64,000 bases of DNA from Halarcobacter ebronensis (GTDB taxonomy: Bacteria; Campylobacterota; Campylobacteria; Campylobacterales; Arcobacteraceae). The translations under genes and the position numbers were made by a program. Shown in pieces: positions 28,149-37,286 of the stretch (positions within the stretch are counted from its first letter, which is position 1; each line of letters opens with the position of its first letter). The notes under the pieces are model-generated. The model searched no databases. It was not told the DNA's origin and saw only the letters and a list, made by a program, of their open reading frames with translations. The DNA lies in assembly GCF_013201825.1 (NCBI RefSeq), contig NZ_CP053836.1:2294001-2358000 (forward strand), read 5' to 3'.

Positions 28149-29108
28149 CTACTCTCCTTTTAATAAATTTATAATTTTTTCATCATCTAATGAAACATCT
28201 AAAAAGAGTCTATAAAACTCTTTAACTCTACTATTTATATTGAAACTATAAATATCTTTATAAACAAGATTCCCAAGCCACTGTGCCCCAAGTATTTTCA
28301 TAAATGAAGGTGGTCTGTCAAACCAACTAAAAGGTGAACTAGGTATTAGATATACCTCTTTGTTTTTTACAGCTTTGATATCTTTAAATTTTTCATTTTT
28401 ATAAATATTGTTATAAAAATTTTGCTCTTGTGTTATGATTACATCTGGATTATAAAGTAGCAGTTGTTCTAAAGAGATTCTATCTCTTCCAAAGCCCATT
28501 TTATTACTACACTTGTGAGGGTTCTCTGCACCAATGTATTCAATTAAATCTGCATGAATAGATTTATCACACTCTGTTAATAACCCATCTGTTCCTTCTG
28601 CATAATAGACACTCTTTCTCATTTTTATTTTTTTTTGCAAATTTTCAATCTCTTCTAACTTTGTTTTTGTATATTCTGATAGTAGTTTTGTTCTCTCTTC
28701 CATAAAAAGAGCTTTCCCTATTTCATCATAAACTTTTACATAATCTTTTAAAGAGCTAAGATTTACTTCAAAAGTTTTAAATCCCAAACTATTTATTTTC
28801 TCATTTACCTGTTTAAATCCATTGTTATAGTTCCAAGTTACTACAAGATCAGGATTTACTTTTATAAGTGTTTCAAAGTTTGGAGTTTTTCCTTGCCCAT
28901 ACCAACCACCTATAATAGGCAAACTTCTCATCTCTTCTTTTAAATAAAGCAACTCTTTATCTCTAAATGCATAATTTGTCCCAGCAATTAACTTAGGATT
29001 TATTGAGTATAAAAAGTATGTTGCAGGAGGAGAAGCACCAAAAATAGTAAGATTATCCTTTGAGTAAAGAAAATCTAAAACTAGCAAAAATAAAACCAAT
29101 TTTTTCAC
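28149..29108 (-). CDS. Periplasmic metal(-chelate)-binding protein, FecB/BtuF class (copy 2)
   Basis: 319 residues with signal peptide LVLFLLVLDFLYS. It is a paralog of 26338-27378: both contain a YYAEGxxGL-x2-xC motif, an Asn-x-Phe-Tyr element and a WFDRPPSFMKILG end block. It starts in the divergent region that carries the ModE-like dyad at 29180-29203. The two paralogs may serve one importer with different ligands or affinity. A conserved Cys pair (TECDKS...NPHKC) is shared with the other copy and may form a disulfide. Confidence 0.8.
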   Translation of the reverse strand: MKKLVLFLLVLDFLYSKDNLTIFGASPPATYFLYSINPKLIAGTNYAFRDKELLYLKEEMRSLPIIGGWYGQGKTPNFETLIKVNPDLVVTWNYNNGFKQVNEKINSLGFKTFEVNLSSLKDYVKVYDEIGKALFMEERTKLLSEYTKTKLEEIENLQKKIKMRKSVYYAEGTDGLLTECDKSIHADLIEYIGAENPHKCSNKMGFGRDRISLEQLLLYNPDVIITQEQNFYNNIYKNEKFKDIKAVKNKEVYLIPSSPFSWFDRPPSFMKILGAQWLGNLVYKDIYSFNINSRVKEFYRLFLDVSLDDEKIINLLKGE

Positions 29109-29166
29109 AAAAACTCCTTTTTTGTAATTTTGTATATAAAATAAACAAAATTTATTTTATTTTGTG

Positions 29167-29203
29167 TTGACATTTTATTCGCTATATATTACAATATACA
29201 ACG
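29167..29203 (+). promoter_or_regulatory. Sigma-70 promoter with ModE-like dyad, monooxygenase operon
   Basis: TTGACA (29167-29172), 17 bp, TACAAT (29190-29195). The dyad CGCTATATA-N6-TATACAACG (29180-29203) covers the -10, a repressor-like position. It lies in the divergent region between the two binding-protein and monooxygenase units. Confidence 0.62.
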
Positions 29204-29224
29204 AAAAATTGCAAGTAGGTTGAA

Positions 29225-30136
29225 ATGAATATAGGTTTAATGCTTTTGTATGAAAATTGGGATAACAACTATTCAAATGCTTTCCAACAACAACAGGAAT
29301 TAATATTGTTAGGTGAAGAGCTAGGTTTAGATGAAGTTTGGATAACTGAACATCATTTTAATAAATTTAGTTTAAGCTCATCAATTTTAACTCTAATGGC
29401 ATATATAATTGCAACGACAAAAAAAATAAGAGTAGGAACAGCCTCAATACTTACTCCTATTTATAGTCCAATAATTGTTGCTGAGGCAATTGCGACTCTT
29501 AATGTCCTCAGTAACAACAGATTCAATTTTGGCGTTGCAAAAGGTGGTCCCTTCAAAAAACAGAATGAGTTGTTAGACTTTGAAAACTCAAGGGAGAGAA
29601 TGCTTCACTCTCTTGATGAAATATTTTCATATTTAAAAGAAGAAAGCTCTGTATTTCCAAAACCTATTAGCAATATTCCGACTTTTATAGCTTCTAAAGA
29701 TGAGCAATCTATTACCTATGCAGCCCAAAATAACATAGGATTAATGGCTGCTCATTTATGGTCTACTGAAATTATTAAAACCATGATTGAGCAATATAAA
29801 AAAGCCAATTATCGGAACCTTCCTCCCCAAATTATGTGTTCAAGAGGGTTTTATATGGCAAGTAGCAATGAAGAAGCTATAAATGAAGCGCTTCCCGCGC
29901 TTATAAGATTTAGAGAACAGATGGAAAAACAAGGAATTAGCAGTCCAATTTTTTATGATGAAAATTATTGGATTGAAAATGGAATAATTGGGGATAAAGA
30001 AACGTGCATTAAAAAAATCAAAGAATTGAAAGATTTAGGCATAACAAACTTAGCATTAAAACCGATTTCAAATGATGTAGAAAAAAACAAAACCTCTTTA
30101 GAAAAATTTGCTAAAGAGATTTTACCTAGCTTTTAA
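29225..30136 (+). CDS. Luciferase-like flavin monooxygenase
   Basis: 303 residues in the LLM class: the TIM-barrel start MNIGLMLLYENWDNNYS, the EHHFNKFSLSS stretch, and VGTASILTPIYSPIIVAEAI. These enzymes use reduced FMN and oxygen on small organic substrates. It is the first gene under the promoter with the ModE-like dyad, just before the permease and ATPase. It may act on the imported or exported metal ligand. Which substrate it uses cannot be read here. Confidence 0.83.
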   Translation: MNIGLMLLYENWDNNYSNAFQQQQELILLGEELGLDEVWITEHHFNKFSLSSSILTLMAYIIATTKKIRVGTASILTPIYSPIIVAEAIATLNVLSNNRFNFGVAKGGPFKKQNELLDFENSRERMLHSLDEIFSYLKEESSVFPKPISNIPTFIASKDEQSITYAAQNNIGLMAAHLWSTEIIKTMIEQYKKANYRNLPPQIMCSRGFYMASSNEEAINEALPALIRFREQMEKQGISSPIFYDENYWIENGIIGDKETCIKKIKELKDLGITNLALKPISNDVEKNKTSLEKFAKEILPSF

Positions 30137-30140
30137 TAAA

Positions 30141-31136
30141 ATGAAATCGATTTTAGTTCTATTTATACTATTAGTATTTATCTCTATTTTTTCACTCTCA
30201 TTGGGGCAATATCATTTAGAAATATCACAAATTTTTGATTTTTTTCTTTATAAAGTTGGTTTAAAAGAGATTGATAATTTCCAACTACTACAAAATATAA
30301 TTATGGAGATAAGATTTCCTCGTATTGTTGCCTCAATATTAATTGGTGCTTCATTGGCAATCTCTGGAGTTGCTTTTCAATCAATGTTTAAAAACCCATT
30401 AGTTTCCCCTGGTATTTTAGGAGTACTTTCAGGCGCTGCTTTTGGCGCTGCTTTAGGAATGATATTTTTTAAAAAGTTTTTATTAATTCAAGTTTCATCT
30501 TTTGTTTTTGGTGTTTTAGCTGTATTTATTGCACTATTTATCTCTATGTTTAATAGGCAAAATCAACTAATCCTATTGATTTTAGGAGGAGTTGTAAGTT
30601 CAGCATTTTTTAGTTCTATGCTCTCAATTACTAAATATATGGCAGATCCTTATAATGAGCTTCCTGCAATTGTATATTGGCTAATGGGAAGTTTGGCACT
30701 CATTGATAAACAGACTATTTATATAATCTCAATTCCAATTTTATTGGGAATTTTCCTAATGATACTTCTCTCAAAATATCTAAATATATTAAGCTTGGGA
30801 GATGAAGAGGCAAAAAGTTTGGGAGTAAATGTAAAACTTATAAGATTTGTTATTATCCTAATTGCCACATTCATTAGTGCTTTAACTGTAGTTTTAGCAG
30901 GAATGATAGGATGGGTAGGTTTGGTAATACCACATATTGCAAGACTACTTTTTGGCTCTAATAATATTATTATAGTTCCTATCTCTGCACTTCTTGGAGG
31001 AATTTATCTATTAATAATAGATAATCTATCTAGAACACTTTTTAGTGTAGAAATCCCTATAGGCATTTTAACTTCACTTATTGGAATACCTTTCTTTGCT
31101 TATGCTTTAAAAAATGTAAAAAAAGGATGGGGTTGA
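30141..31136 (+). CDS. FecCD-type ABC importer permease
   Basis: 331 residues from the ATG at 30141. A TTG eleven codons earlier is in frame, but it overlaps the monooxygenase gene and has no clear ribosome-binding site. About ten membrane segments, with the family markers RFPRIVASILIGASLAISGV and GWVGLVIPHIARLLFG. This is the BtuC/FhuB-FecCD fold used for cobalamin, haem and siderophores, and also by MolB for molybdate. Its stop is fused to the ATPase start as TGATG. Confidence 0.87.
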   Translation: MKSILVLFILLVFISIFSLSLGQYHLEISQIFDFFLYKVGLKEIDNFQLLQNIIMEIRFPRIVASILIGASLAISGVAFQSMFKNPLVSPGILGVLSGAAFGAALGMIFFKKFLLIQVSSFVFGVLAVFIALFISMFNRQNQLILLILGGVVSSAFFSSMLSITKYMADPYNELPAIVYWLMGSLALIDKQTIYIISIPILLGIFLMILLSKYLNILSLGDEEAKSLGVNVKLIRFVIILIATFISALTVVLAGMIGWVGLVIPHIARLLFGSNNIIIVPISALLGGIYLLIIDNLSRTLFSVEIPIGILTSLIGIPFFAYALKNVKKGWG

Positions 31137-31894
31137 TGTTTAGAGCAGAAAATCTAAAGTTCTCTTATGGGAAAAAAGAGATTTTAAAAGGCATTAGTTT
31201 TGAAATTAATAGCTCCGACATAGTATCTATTTTAGGTCCAAATGGATGTGGGAAGACTACTCTTCTAAAAATAATGTTAGGTTTTTTAAAACCCACAGAA
31301 GGGAAAATATATTTTGATAATAAAGAGATACATAAAATAAAACCTAAAGAGCTTTTTCAAAAAGTAGCTTATATACCTCAAATACATGATGGTGCCTTTG
31401 GATATTTGGTAAAAGATGTTGTTTTAATGGGAAGAATGCCCTATAAAACTCTCTTCTCAAACTATAACAAATATGATAAAGAGATTACATTAAAAGCTTT
31501 AGATACTTTAGGAATTTTAGAGTTAAAAGATGAAATATATACCACCTTAAGTGGAGGTCAAAGACAGTTAGTGTTAATTGCAAGAGCTATAACACAACAA
31601 GCTGATATATTTATTATGGATGAACCAGTAAATGGCTTAGACTTTGGAAATCAATATAAACTACTCAATAAAATCAAAGAGTTATCAAAAAAAGATTTAA
31701 CCTTTATAAAAACAAGTCACTACCCAGACCATGTTTTTTTTGTTTCAAATGAAGCACTTTTTTTGGATAGAGGTAAAATCCTTGAAAAAGGAGATCCAAA
31801 TTTAATAATAAGAGAGGAGAATATAAAAAGAGTGTATAACATTGAATCAAAGATCACAACTGTTTATAATAGAAAAGTTTGTTTAGCAATGTAA
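31136..31894 (+). CDS. ABC importer ATP-binding protein, FecE/BtuD/MolC class
   Basis: 252 residues from the ATG in TGATG. Walker A GPNGCGKTTLLK (~residue 35), Q-loop YIPQ, signature LSGGQRQLVLIARA (~137), Walker B FIMDEPVNGLD, and an H-loop in TSHYPD. It completes the importer with the FecCD permease and the binding proteins. An earlier in-frame ATG at 31127 is less likely because of the coupled TGATG. Confidence 0.88.
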   Translation: MFRAENLKFSYGKKEILKGISFEINSSDIVSILGPNGCGKTTLLKIMLGFLKPTEGKIYFDNKEIHKIKPKELFQKVAYIPQIHDGAFGYLVKDVVLMGRMPYKTLFSNYNKYDKEITLKALDTLGILELKDEIYTTLSGGQRQLVLIARAITQQADIFIMDEPVNGLDFGNQYKLLNKIKELSKKDLTFIKTSHYPDHVFFVSNEALFLDRGKILEKGDPNLIIREENIKRVYNIESKITTVYNRKVCLAM

Positions 31895-31908
31895 AATTTT
31901 TTTATTAT

Positions 31909-31932
31909 CGTTATATACAAAAGTATATAACA
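31909..31932. promoter_or_regulatory. ModE-like dyad upstream of the first TonB receptor
   Basis: CGTTATATA-N6-TATATAACA. It is the most symmetric of the three sites: only the last base breaks the dyad. It lies 55 bp before the receptor start at 31987. It fits the CGyTATATA-N6/7-TATAryaCG type of ModE operator. Confidence 0.62.
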
Positions 31933-31986
31933 ATTTTGTGACTTATTTTACAAATTTGAAAAGATATAGATTTTAAAGGAGAAAAA

Positions 31987-33918
31987 ATGAAGAAAACAAT
32001 AATTTGTTCAATCTGTTTAGCTTCACTTCTATATGCAAGTGAAAGTGAAGAGTTTAGTTTAGGTGTAATAGATATTAATGGGAAAAAAGATGTAAACAGT
32101 AAAGAAGAGATTTATAGTGAAGATATTGAGTTACACAACTATAGTGATATCTCTGAAGCATTAAGTGAAACAAGTGGGATATTTTTATCAAATAGTGGAG
32201 CAAGAGCTGAAAAAACAATCTCAATTAGAGGTTTTAGTTCAACAAGAGTTGCTGTATTTATGGATGGAATTCCTATTTACATGCCTTATGATGGTAACTT
32301 TGATTATGCAAGATTCACTACTGCTGATTTGTCAAAAATTGACATCTCAAAAGGCTTTTCATCGGTTAGATATGGTGCAAATACTATGGCAGGAGTAATA
32401 AACCTCATCTCAAAAAAACCAACTAAAGAGTTTGAAGGAGATATTAGTTTAGGTTCAAGTTTTGATGATGATTTTGGATTAAGCGAATATACAACAGCAA
32501 TAAATTTAGGAACAAAACAAGAGAATTACTACTTACAATTTTCAGGAAGCATAAGAGACAGAGATCATTTTGATTTATCTCATGATTATCAAGCAACAGC
32601 AAATCAACCTAATGGAGAGAGAATTCAATCCTCTTCAAATGATAAGAAATTTAGTATTAAAGGTGGTTGGACACCAACAGAGGATAGTGAATATGCTCTT
32701 ATGTACTCTAAAACAGATGCCCAAAAAGAGCAACCAAAAACTACAATAGCCAATAATGCTTTAGCAAGAGCTAGAGAGTGGGATTGGCCACAATGGGACA
32801 AAGAGGGAATTTATGCATTTACAGATAATAAATTTGGCGACAACTATTTAAAAACTAGATGGTTTTATGATAAGTTTGACAACTATTTAGTTCAATATCA
32901 AAATAATTCAAATTGGAAAAACTTTCAATGGGGAAGCAGATATGATGATTATAGTTACGGAGGTTCAATAGAGTTTGGTATGCCAATTTCTAACCATGAA
33001 ATTGTTTCATCAATTAGTTATAAATATGATTCACATAAAGCCTATGATGAAAGTGATGTAAAAGATGAAGATTATGCAGATAAAACACTCTCTCTTGCTT
33101 TGGAAGATAGCTATTTTATAACAAAAGATTTAACCCTTGTTACTGGACTTAGCTACGATAGATTAGATGATGATAAAATCTGGGATAGTACAGGAACTTA
33201 TTCAATAAAAAGTATGGATAGTTTTAATCCTCAAATTGGAATATTTTACGACATAAACGAGAGACAAAAAGTAAGTTTTACTGTTGCTAGAAAAACTCAC
33301 CTTCCTACAATGAAAGAGAGATACTCTGAAAAAATGGGTACAGGATTAGCAAATCCTGATTTAAAAGAAGAAGAGGCTACCCACTACGAACTCTCTTACT
33401 CAAATATGTTAACTGATTACTTAAATCTAAAAACAAATCTTTTTTTAATAGATTATAAAGATGCTATTCAAAGTGTAACTGTTTTAGGACTAGACCAAAA
33501 TCAAAATATTGGAGATTTTAGACATAAAGGAGTAGAAGTTGAACTAAACAGCAGTTTTGAAAGACTTACTACAGGTTTAAACTACACTTATATTGATATT
33601 GACAATAGAAATGAAAGTGATTATATAAGAACAGGTATTCCAAAACACTCTATCTTTTTATATGGAAAATATGATTTAACAAATGATCTATCTTTGTATG
33701 CAAATCTAAAAATTGAAGATGATACATATTTACAATATAGAGATAATAGTTATGATAAAAATAGTTATACAACCGTTGATACAAAACTTACTTATAAATA
33801 TGAAAATATGACACTTGAAGCAGGTGTAAAAAACCTTTTTGATGAAAACTACTACTATGACTTGGGTTATTATGAGGCTGGTAGAGAGTACTTTATAAAT
33901 ATGAAATATACATTTTAA
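31987..33918 (+). CDS. TonB-dependent outer-membrane receptor (metal island, copy 1)
   Basis: 643 residues. Signal peptide ...SICLASLLYA, a plug with ISIRGFSSTRVAVFMDGIPI and ISKGFSSVRYGANTMAGVIN, then a barrel ending in an aromatic TF. It is BtuB/siderophore-like in the plug. The upstream ModE-like dyad links it to the import genes before it. AAAGGAG supports the start. It would pass a metal complex across the outer membrane, powered by the ExbBD-TonB set encoded after the second receptor. Confidence 0.85.
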   Translation: MKKTIICSICLASLLYASESEEFSLGVIDINGKKDVNSKEEIYSEDIELHNYSDISEALSETSGIFLSNSGARAEKTISIRGFSSTRVAVFMDGIPIYMPYDGNFDYARFTTADLSKIDISKGFSSVRYGANTMAGVINLISKKPTKEFEGDISLGSSFDDDFGLSEYTTAINLGTKQENYYLQFSGSIRDRDHFDLSHDYQATANQPNGERIQSSSNDKKFSIKGGWTPTEDSEYALMYSKTDAQKEQPKTTIANNALARAREWDWPQWDKEGIYAFTDNKFGDNYLKTRWFYDKFDNYLVQYQNNSNWKNFQWGSRYDDYSYGGSIEFGMPISNHEIVSSISYKYDSHKAYDESDVKDEDYADKTLSLALEDSYFITKDLTLVTGLSYDRLDDDKIWDSTGTYSIKSMDSFNPQIGIFYDINERQKVSFTVARKTHLPTMKERYSEKMGTGLANPDLKEEEATHYELSYSNMLTDYLNLKTNLFLIDYKDAIQSVTVLGLDQNQNIGDFRHKGVEVELNSSFERLTTGLNYTYIDIDNRNESDYIRTGIPKHSIFLYGKYDLTNDLSLYANLKIEDDTYLQYRDNSYDKNSYTTVDTKLTYKYENMTLEAGVKNLFDENYYYDLGYYEAGREYFINMKYTF

Positions 33919-33930
33919 TAGGAGAATTTT

Positions 33931-34389
33931 GTGAAAATAATAGTTCTATTTACCTTAACTTTTTTAAATCTTTTTGCATACTCATTGAGTATACAAGGAG
34001 ATATTAAAGAGCCCTACTCTTTAGATGAAAAAGAGTTCAATCTTTTAACACACACTACACTTAAAGATGTAAGTGTGGTGTGTGCATCAGGGGAAGAGAA
34101 ACAAAAACCAAAAGATTTAAATGGTGTTTTATTAATGGATTTGGTACAAAAAGCTAAAGTTGCTATAAAAAGTAAAAAAAAGCTAAATCAAATTATAGTT
34201 TTAGCAAAAGCAACAGATGATTATGCTGTTGCTTTTAGTTATAACGAAATATTCAATACTGATATTGGAAACTCCATAATTGTAGTATATGAAAACAATA
34301 GCTTTTCTCTATATTCTAAAAAAGATTTTTTAACTGGACCTAGACACGTTTATTCTTTAGATGAAATACAAATTAAGTTAATTGAATAA
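33931..34389 (+). CDS. Small exported SUOX-fold (molybdopterin-domain-like) protein
   Basis: 152 residues from a GTG start 12 bp after the receptor stop, with AGGAG before it. The signal peptide is IIVLFTLTFLNLFAYS. The rest resembles the oxidoreductase molybdopterin-binding (sulfite oxidase) fold: VVCASGEE with the cysteine at the site where SUOX ligates Mo, DLNGVLLMDLVQKA and DFLTGPRHVYSLDEIQI. It lacks the rest of a SUOX enzyme. Such small proteins may act in the periplasm as binders. That is inference. Confidence 0.6.
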   Translation: MKIIVLFTLTFLNLFAYSLSIQGDIKEPYSLDEKEFNLLTHTTLKDVSVVCASGEEKQKPKDLNGVLLMDLVQKAKVAIKSKKKLNQIIVLAKATDDYAVAFSYNEIFNTDIGNSIIVVYENNSFSLYSKKDFLTGPRHVYSLDEIQIKLIE

Positions 34390-34480
34390 AGGAGAGGATT
34401 AGATGTAAAAAAAGAGTTCCTAAATTAATGTTATTTACAAAAGGTTGCATGAGATAACAATAACTAAAAAAAGGAAAACA

Positions 34481-36478
34481 ATGAAATATACACACACAAG
34501 TCTAATTACAGCACTATTTTTAAGTAGTACACTTTATGCTACACAAGAGTTTAAACTTGAGCAAATAGAGGTTACTGATACTTTGTCAGCAAAAACAATG
34601 GATGAGATAAAATATGAGCAGTTAAACGATCCTCAAGTGCCAACAGCTAGTTCAACTTTATCAACAGAGACATTTACAAAAAGTGATATTGAAAAAATCA
34701 AACCAAAAAATGTTTATGAAATATTAAATAGTGCCCAAAGTGTTAACATCTTATATATGGGAAGAAAACACCCTTATACAATCTCTTTTAGAGGTAGTTC
34801 AACAGGAGTTGGTGCTAGTTCTTTTGGCATTATTTTAGATGGGGCTTTACTTAGTGATAATACAGCAATGAGAATTTTAGAGGTTTTACCTCCTGAAATG
34901 ATAGAGTCTTTACAAATTGTAAGAGATTCAAGTGCCCTAAGTCTTGCACCAATGCAAGCTTTTGGTAATCCAAATGGTTCACCTCTTCAAGGCTATATTG
35001 TAATAAAAACTAAAAAACCACTCAAAAATGAGGGTGGATTAAAAGTTGCTTACGAGAGTTTCAATACAAAAAAGACAAACTTTTTTTATGGTGGAAGAAG
35101 TGATGATATCTACTATATGGGTTCAATTGATGCAGTTGATAGCCAAGGTAAAGATGGGTATAACACTGCAAAAGAGGGAGCAAGTGGTTTTTTTAAAGTT
35201 GGTATGGATAAAGATGATTTCAATATTGAACTAAGTGGTTTTTATTCAAGATATTTTCAAGAGATTCAAAAAGCCAATTTGCCAATTAGTAGGTTTTACA
35301 ACGTATATTGGAAATACCAACCTTTCGAAAATGGTTTAATAAGTCTTAGTATGACAAAAAACTGGAACAGTAATCAAAATACCAATATAACACTATCTCA
35401 CGCAAAATCAAACTGGACACACAATCAAGATACAACAGGGGTAACTTATACCTATTTTGTTGGTTCACAAACTAATGATTCAGTTAATATCAAACATACA
35501 ATGAAACTTGCTGATACAATCTTAAAAGTTGGTGGACAAGCTATCTGGTATGATTCTCCAAATGGAGAACTTTTTTATGAAGGATATGAGAGAAAAGAGC
35601 AAATTTATGGTGCTTTTATCCAAGCTCAACACTTTATTAGTGACAAACTTATAATTGATGAAGCAATTAGAATTGATAAAAAACATATTGATTCTCTTTT
35701 GGAAAGATATAGCCCAAATACAGATCTTAGTTATCCTGGGAATCTAAATAATACAAAAGTTTCAACTATAAATGATAAATGGGCAAAAGCAACACTAAAT
35801 CTAGCTCTTGGTGCCTTATATAAAATTGATGATAAAAATACACTAACAGGTAAATTTGCTTATGCTTCTAACTCTGTAACAAGTGATATAACAACATCAG
35901 AAGTGGGAACTGCTCTTGAAAAAGAGGAGCAATATAGATATGAGTTGGGATATGAATACAATTTTGCAAAAGCAGTTGCAAAAGCAAATGTTTTTTATTA
36001 TGATATAAATAATTTAAAATCCCCATATTATATTGGAACTGCTGCAAACCCACAAATTGTATTCTCACAATATGACCAAGAGAGATATGGTAGTGAGTTA
36101 TCTTTTGAAGGGAAAATTGACTCATTTGATTATTTACTTAATTATTCATATGTTAAAGCTGACAATAAAAACAATGAAATTCCAAATCATATAGCCTCTG
36201 CAAAATTTGGTTACACATATAAAGATATTAACACAAACATAACAACAAAATATGTTGATGGATACGAATCAAACTTCTTTACAACAGATAATAATTATCA
36301 CAAAGTTGGGGATTTTGTAGTTGTTGATATGGGAGTTGATTATAGACATAAACTCAATGGATATGATGCAATAGCTTCTATATATGGAAAAAATATAACA
36401 GATAAAAAATATATGACAAAAATTGGTTGGGAAGATGTTGGAGCAATTTTTGGAATAAGTTATTCAATTAAATTTTAG
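34481..36478 (+). CDS. TonB-dependent outer-membrane receptor (metal island, copy 2)
   Basis: 665 residues from the ATG at 34481, with AAAGGA before it; an upstream in-frame ATG at 34445 has no such site. Signal peptide SLITALFLSSTLYA. The plug has TISFRGSSTGVGASSFGIIL and LQIVRDSSALSLAPMQAFGN, which is unusual because the normal glycine-rich GxxSxxxG plug motif is replaced. The barrel ends in KF. Neighbours downstream are ExbB, ExbD and TonB in one unit. Confidence 0.83.
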   Translation: MKYTHTSLITALFLSSTLYATQEFKLEQIEVTDTLSAKTMDEIKYEQLNDPQVPTASSTLSTETFTKSDIEKIKPKNVYEILNSAQSVNILYMGRKHPYTISFRGSSTGVGASSFGIILDGALLSDNTAMRILEVLPPEMIESLQIVRDSSALSLAPMQAFGNPNGSPLQGYIVIKTKKPLKNEGGLKVAYESFNTKKTNFFYGGRSDDIYYMGSIDAVDSQGKDGYNTAKEGASGFFKVGMDKDDFNIELSGFYSRYFQEIQKANLPISRFYNVYWKYQPFENGLISLSMTKNWNSNQNTNITLSHAKSNWTHNQDTTGVTYTYFVGSQTNDSVNIKHTMKLADTILKVGGQAIWYDSPNGELFYEGYERKEQIYGAFIQAQHFISDKLIIDEAIRIDKKHIDSLLERYSPNTDLSYPGNLNNTKVSTINDKWAKATLNLALGALYKIDDKNTLTGKFAYASNSVTSDITTSEVGTALEKEEQYRYELGYEYNFAKAVAKANVFYYDINNLKSPYYIGTAANPQIVFSQYDQERYGSELSFEGKIDSFDYLLNYSYVKADNKNNEIPNHIASAKFGYTYKDINTNITTKYVDGYESNFFTTDNNYHKVGDFVVVDMGVDYRHKLNGYDAIASIYGKNITDKKYMTKIGWEDVGAIFGISYSIKF

Positions 36479-36487
36479 GATATTTAA

Positions 36488-36925
36488 ATGATAGAGTTAA
36501 TTAAAATATATATCGAATACTCGATAATCGGGATTTTAGGATTTATGAGTTTTTTAACTTTATGGTTTGGTTTAGAGAGAGTTTTTTATCTAACAAAAGT
36601 GGATATAAGAACTTTTGAAAAAAGAGGTGAGCTTGAAAATAGGCTCACTTCAAACCTTACCATAATCTCAACAATCGCGTCAAATGCACCATATATTGGT
36701 CTTTTAGGAACTGTATGCGGGATTATGATTACCTTTTATAAAATCTCACTAGATGGTAACTTTGAGACAAATAGTGTAATGTTAGGTCTTGCTTTGGCTC
36801 TTAAAGCAACAGCTATAGGGATTTTAGTGGCAATACTTGCAACAGTTATTTATAATATGTTGGCAAGAAAAGCAGAAGTATTAATAACAAGATGGGAAGA
36901 TTTAAATGAAGATCAAAAAATTTGA
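36488..36925 (+). CDS. exbB: ExbB-type energy-transducing subunit
   Basis: 145 residues, shorter than canonical ExbB (~230). Three membrane segments, with SNAPYIGLLGTVCGIMITFY and LALALKATAIGILVAIL, the MotA/TolQ/ExbB-type core. It is the short single-domain form common in TonB systems of this phylum. AGGATATTTA supplies the ribosome site. With ExbD it uses the proton motive force to drive TonB. Confidence 0.9.
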   Translation: MIELIKIYIEYSIIGILGFMSFLTLWFGLERVFYLTKVDIRTFEKRGELENRLTSNLTIISTIASNAPYIGLLGTVCGIMITFYKISLDGNFETNSVMLGLALALKATAIGILVAILATVIYNMLARKAEVLITRWEDLNEDQKI

Positions 36926-37286
36926 CTCTATGAATGTAATCCCTTTCATTGATATTATGCTTGTATTATTGACTATTGTACTTACTTTTTCAACTTTTAT
37001 AGCACAAGGAAGATTACAATTGCAACTCCCAAAATCAACAACAAGTGAACAAATTGATTTAAAACTAAAAGAGTTGACAATAGATAAAAATGGCAGTGTA
37101 ACATTTGAAAAAGAGATTGTAACATTACAAAATCTAAAAGAGAAGTTAATACCTCTTTCAAAAGAGACAAATATCTCCATAAAAGCTGATGAAAATACAC
37201 CTTTTAAAACTTTTGTTTATGTTATTAGTATTTTCAAAGAACTGAAACTAGAAAAAATATCAATAATAACAGAAGTAGAAAAATGA
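36906..37286 (+). CDS. exbD: ExbD-type energy-transducing subunit
   Basis: 126 residues: one N-terminal membrane helix with the proton-path aspartate in IPFIDIMLVLLTIVLTF, and a periplasmic domain. It overlaps exbB by 20 bp and tonB by 4 bp. The set is dedicated to the receptors upstream, though one ExbBD-TonB can serve others. Confidence 0.92.
   Translation: MKIKKFDSMNVIPFIDIMLVLLTIVLTFSTFIAQGRLQLQLPKSTTSEQIDLKLKELTIDKNGSVTFEKEIVTLQNLKEKLIPLSKETNISIKADENTPFKTFVYVISIFKELKLEKISIITEVEK

Noticed and set aside
30108-30140. Permease start at TTG 30108
   Set aside because: It overlaps the monooxygenase coding region and adds a charged stretch before the first membrane helix; the ATG at 30141 fits the family.
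36902-37180. Minus-strand frame opposite exbD
   Set aside because: It overlaps the exbB-exbD-tonB operon completely and has no ribosome site or family features.
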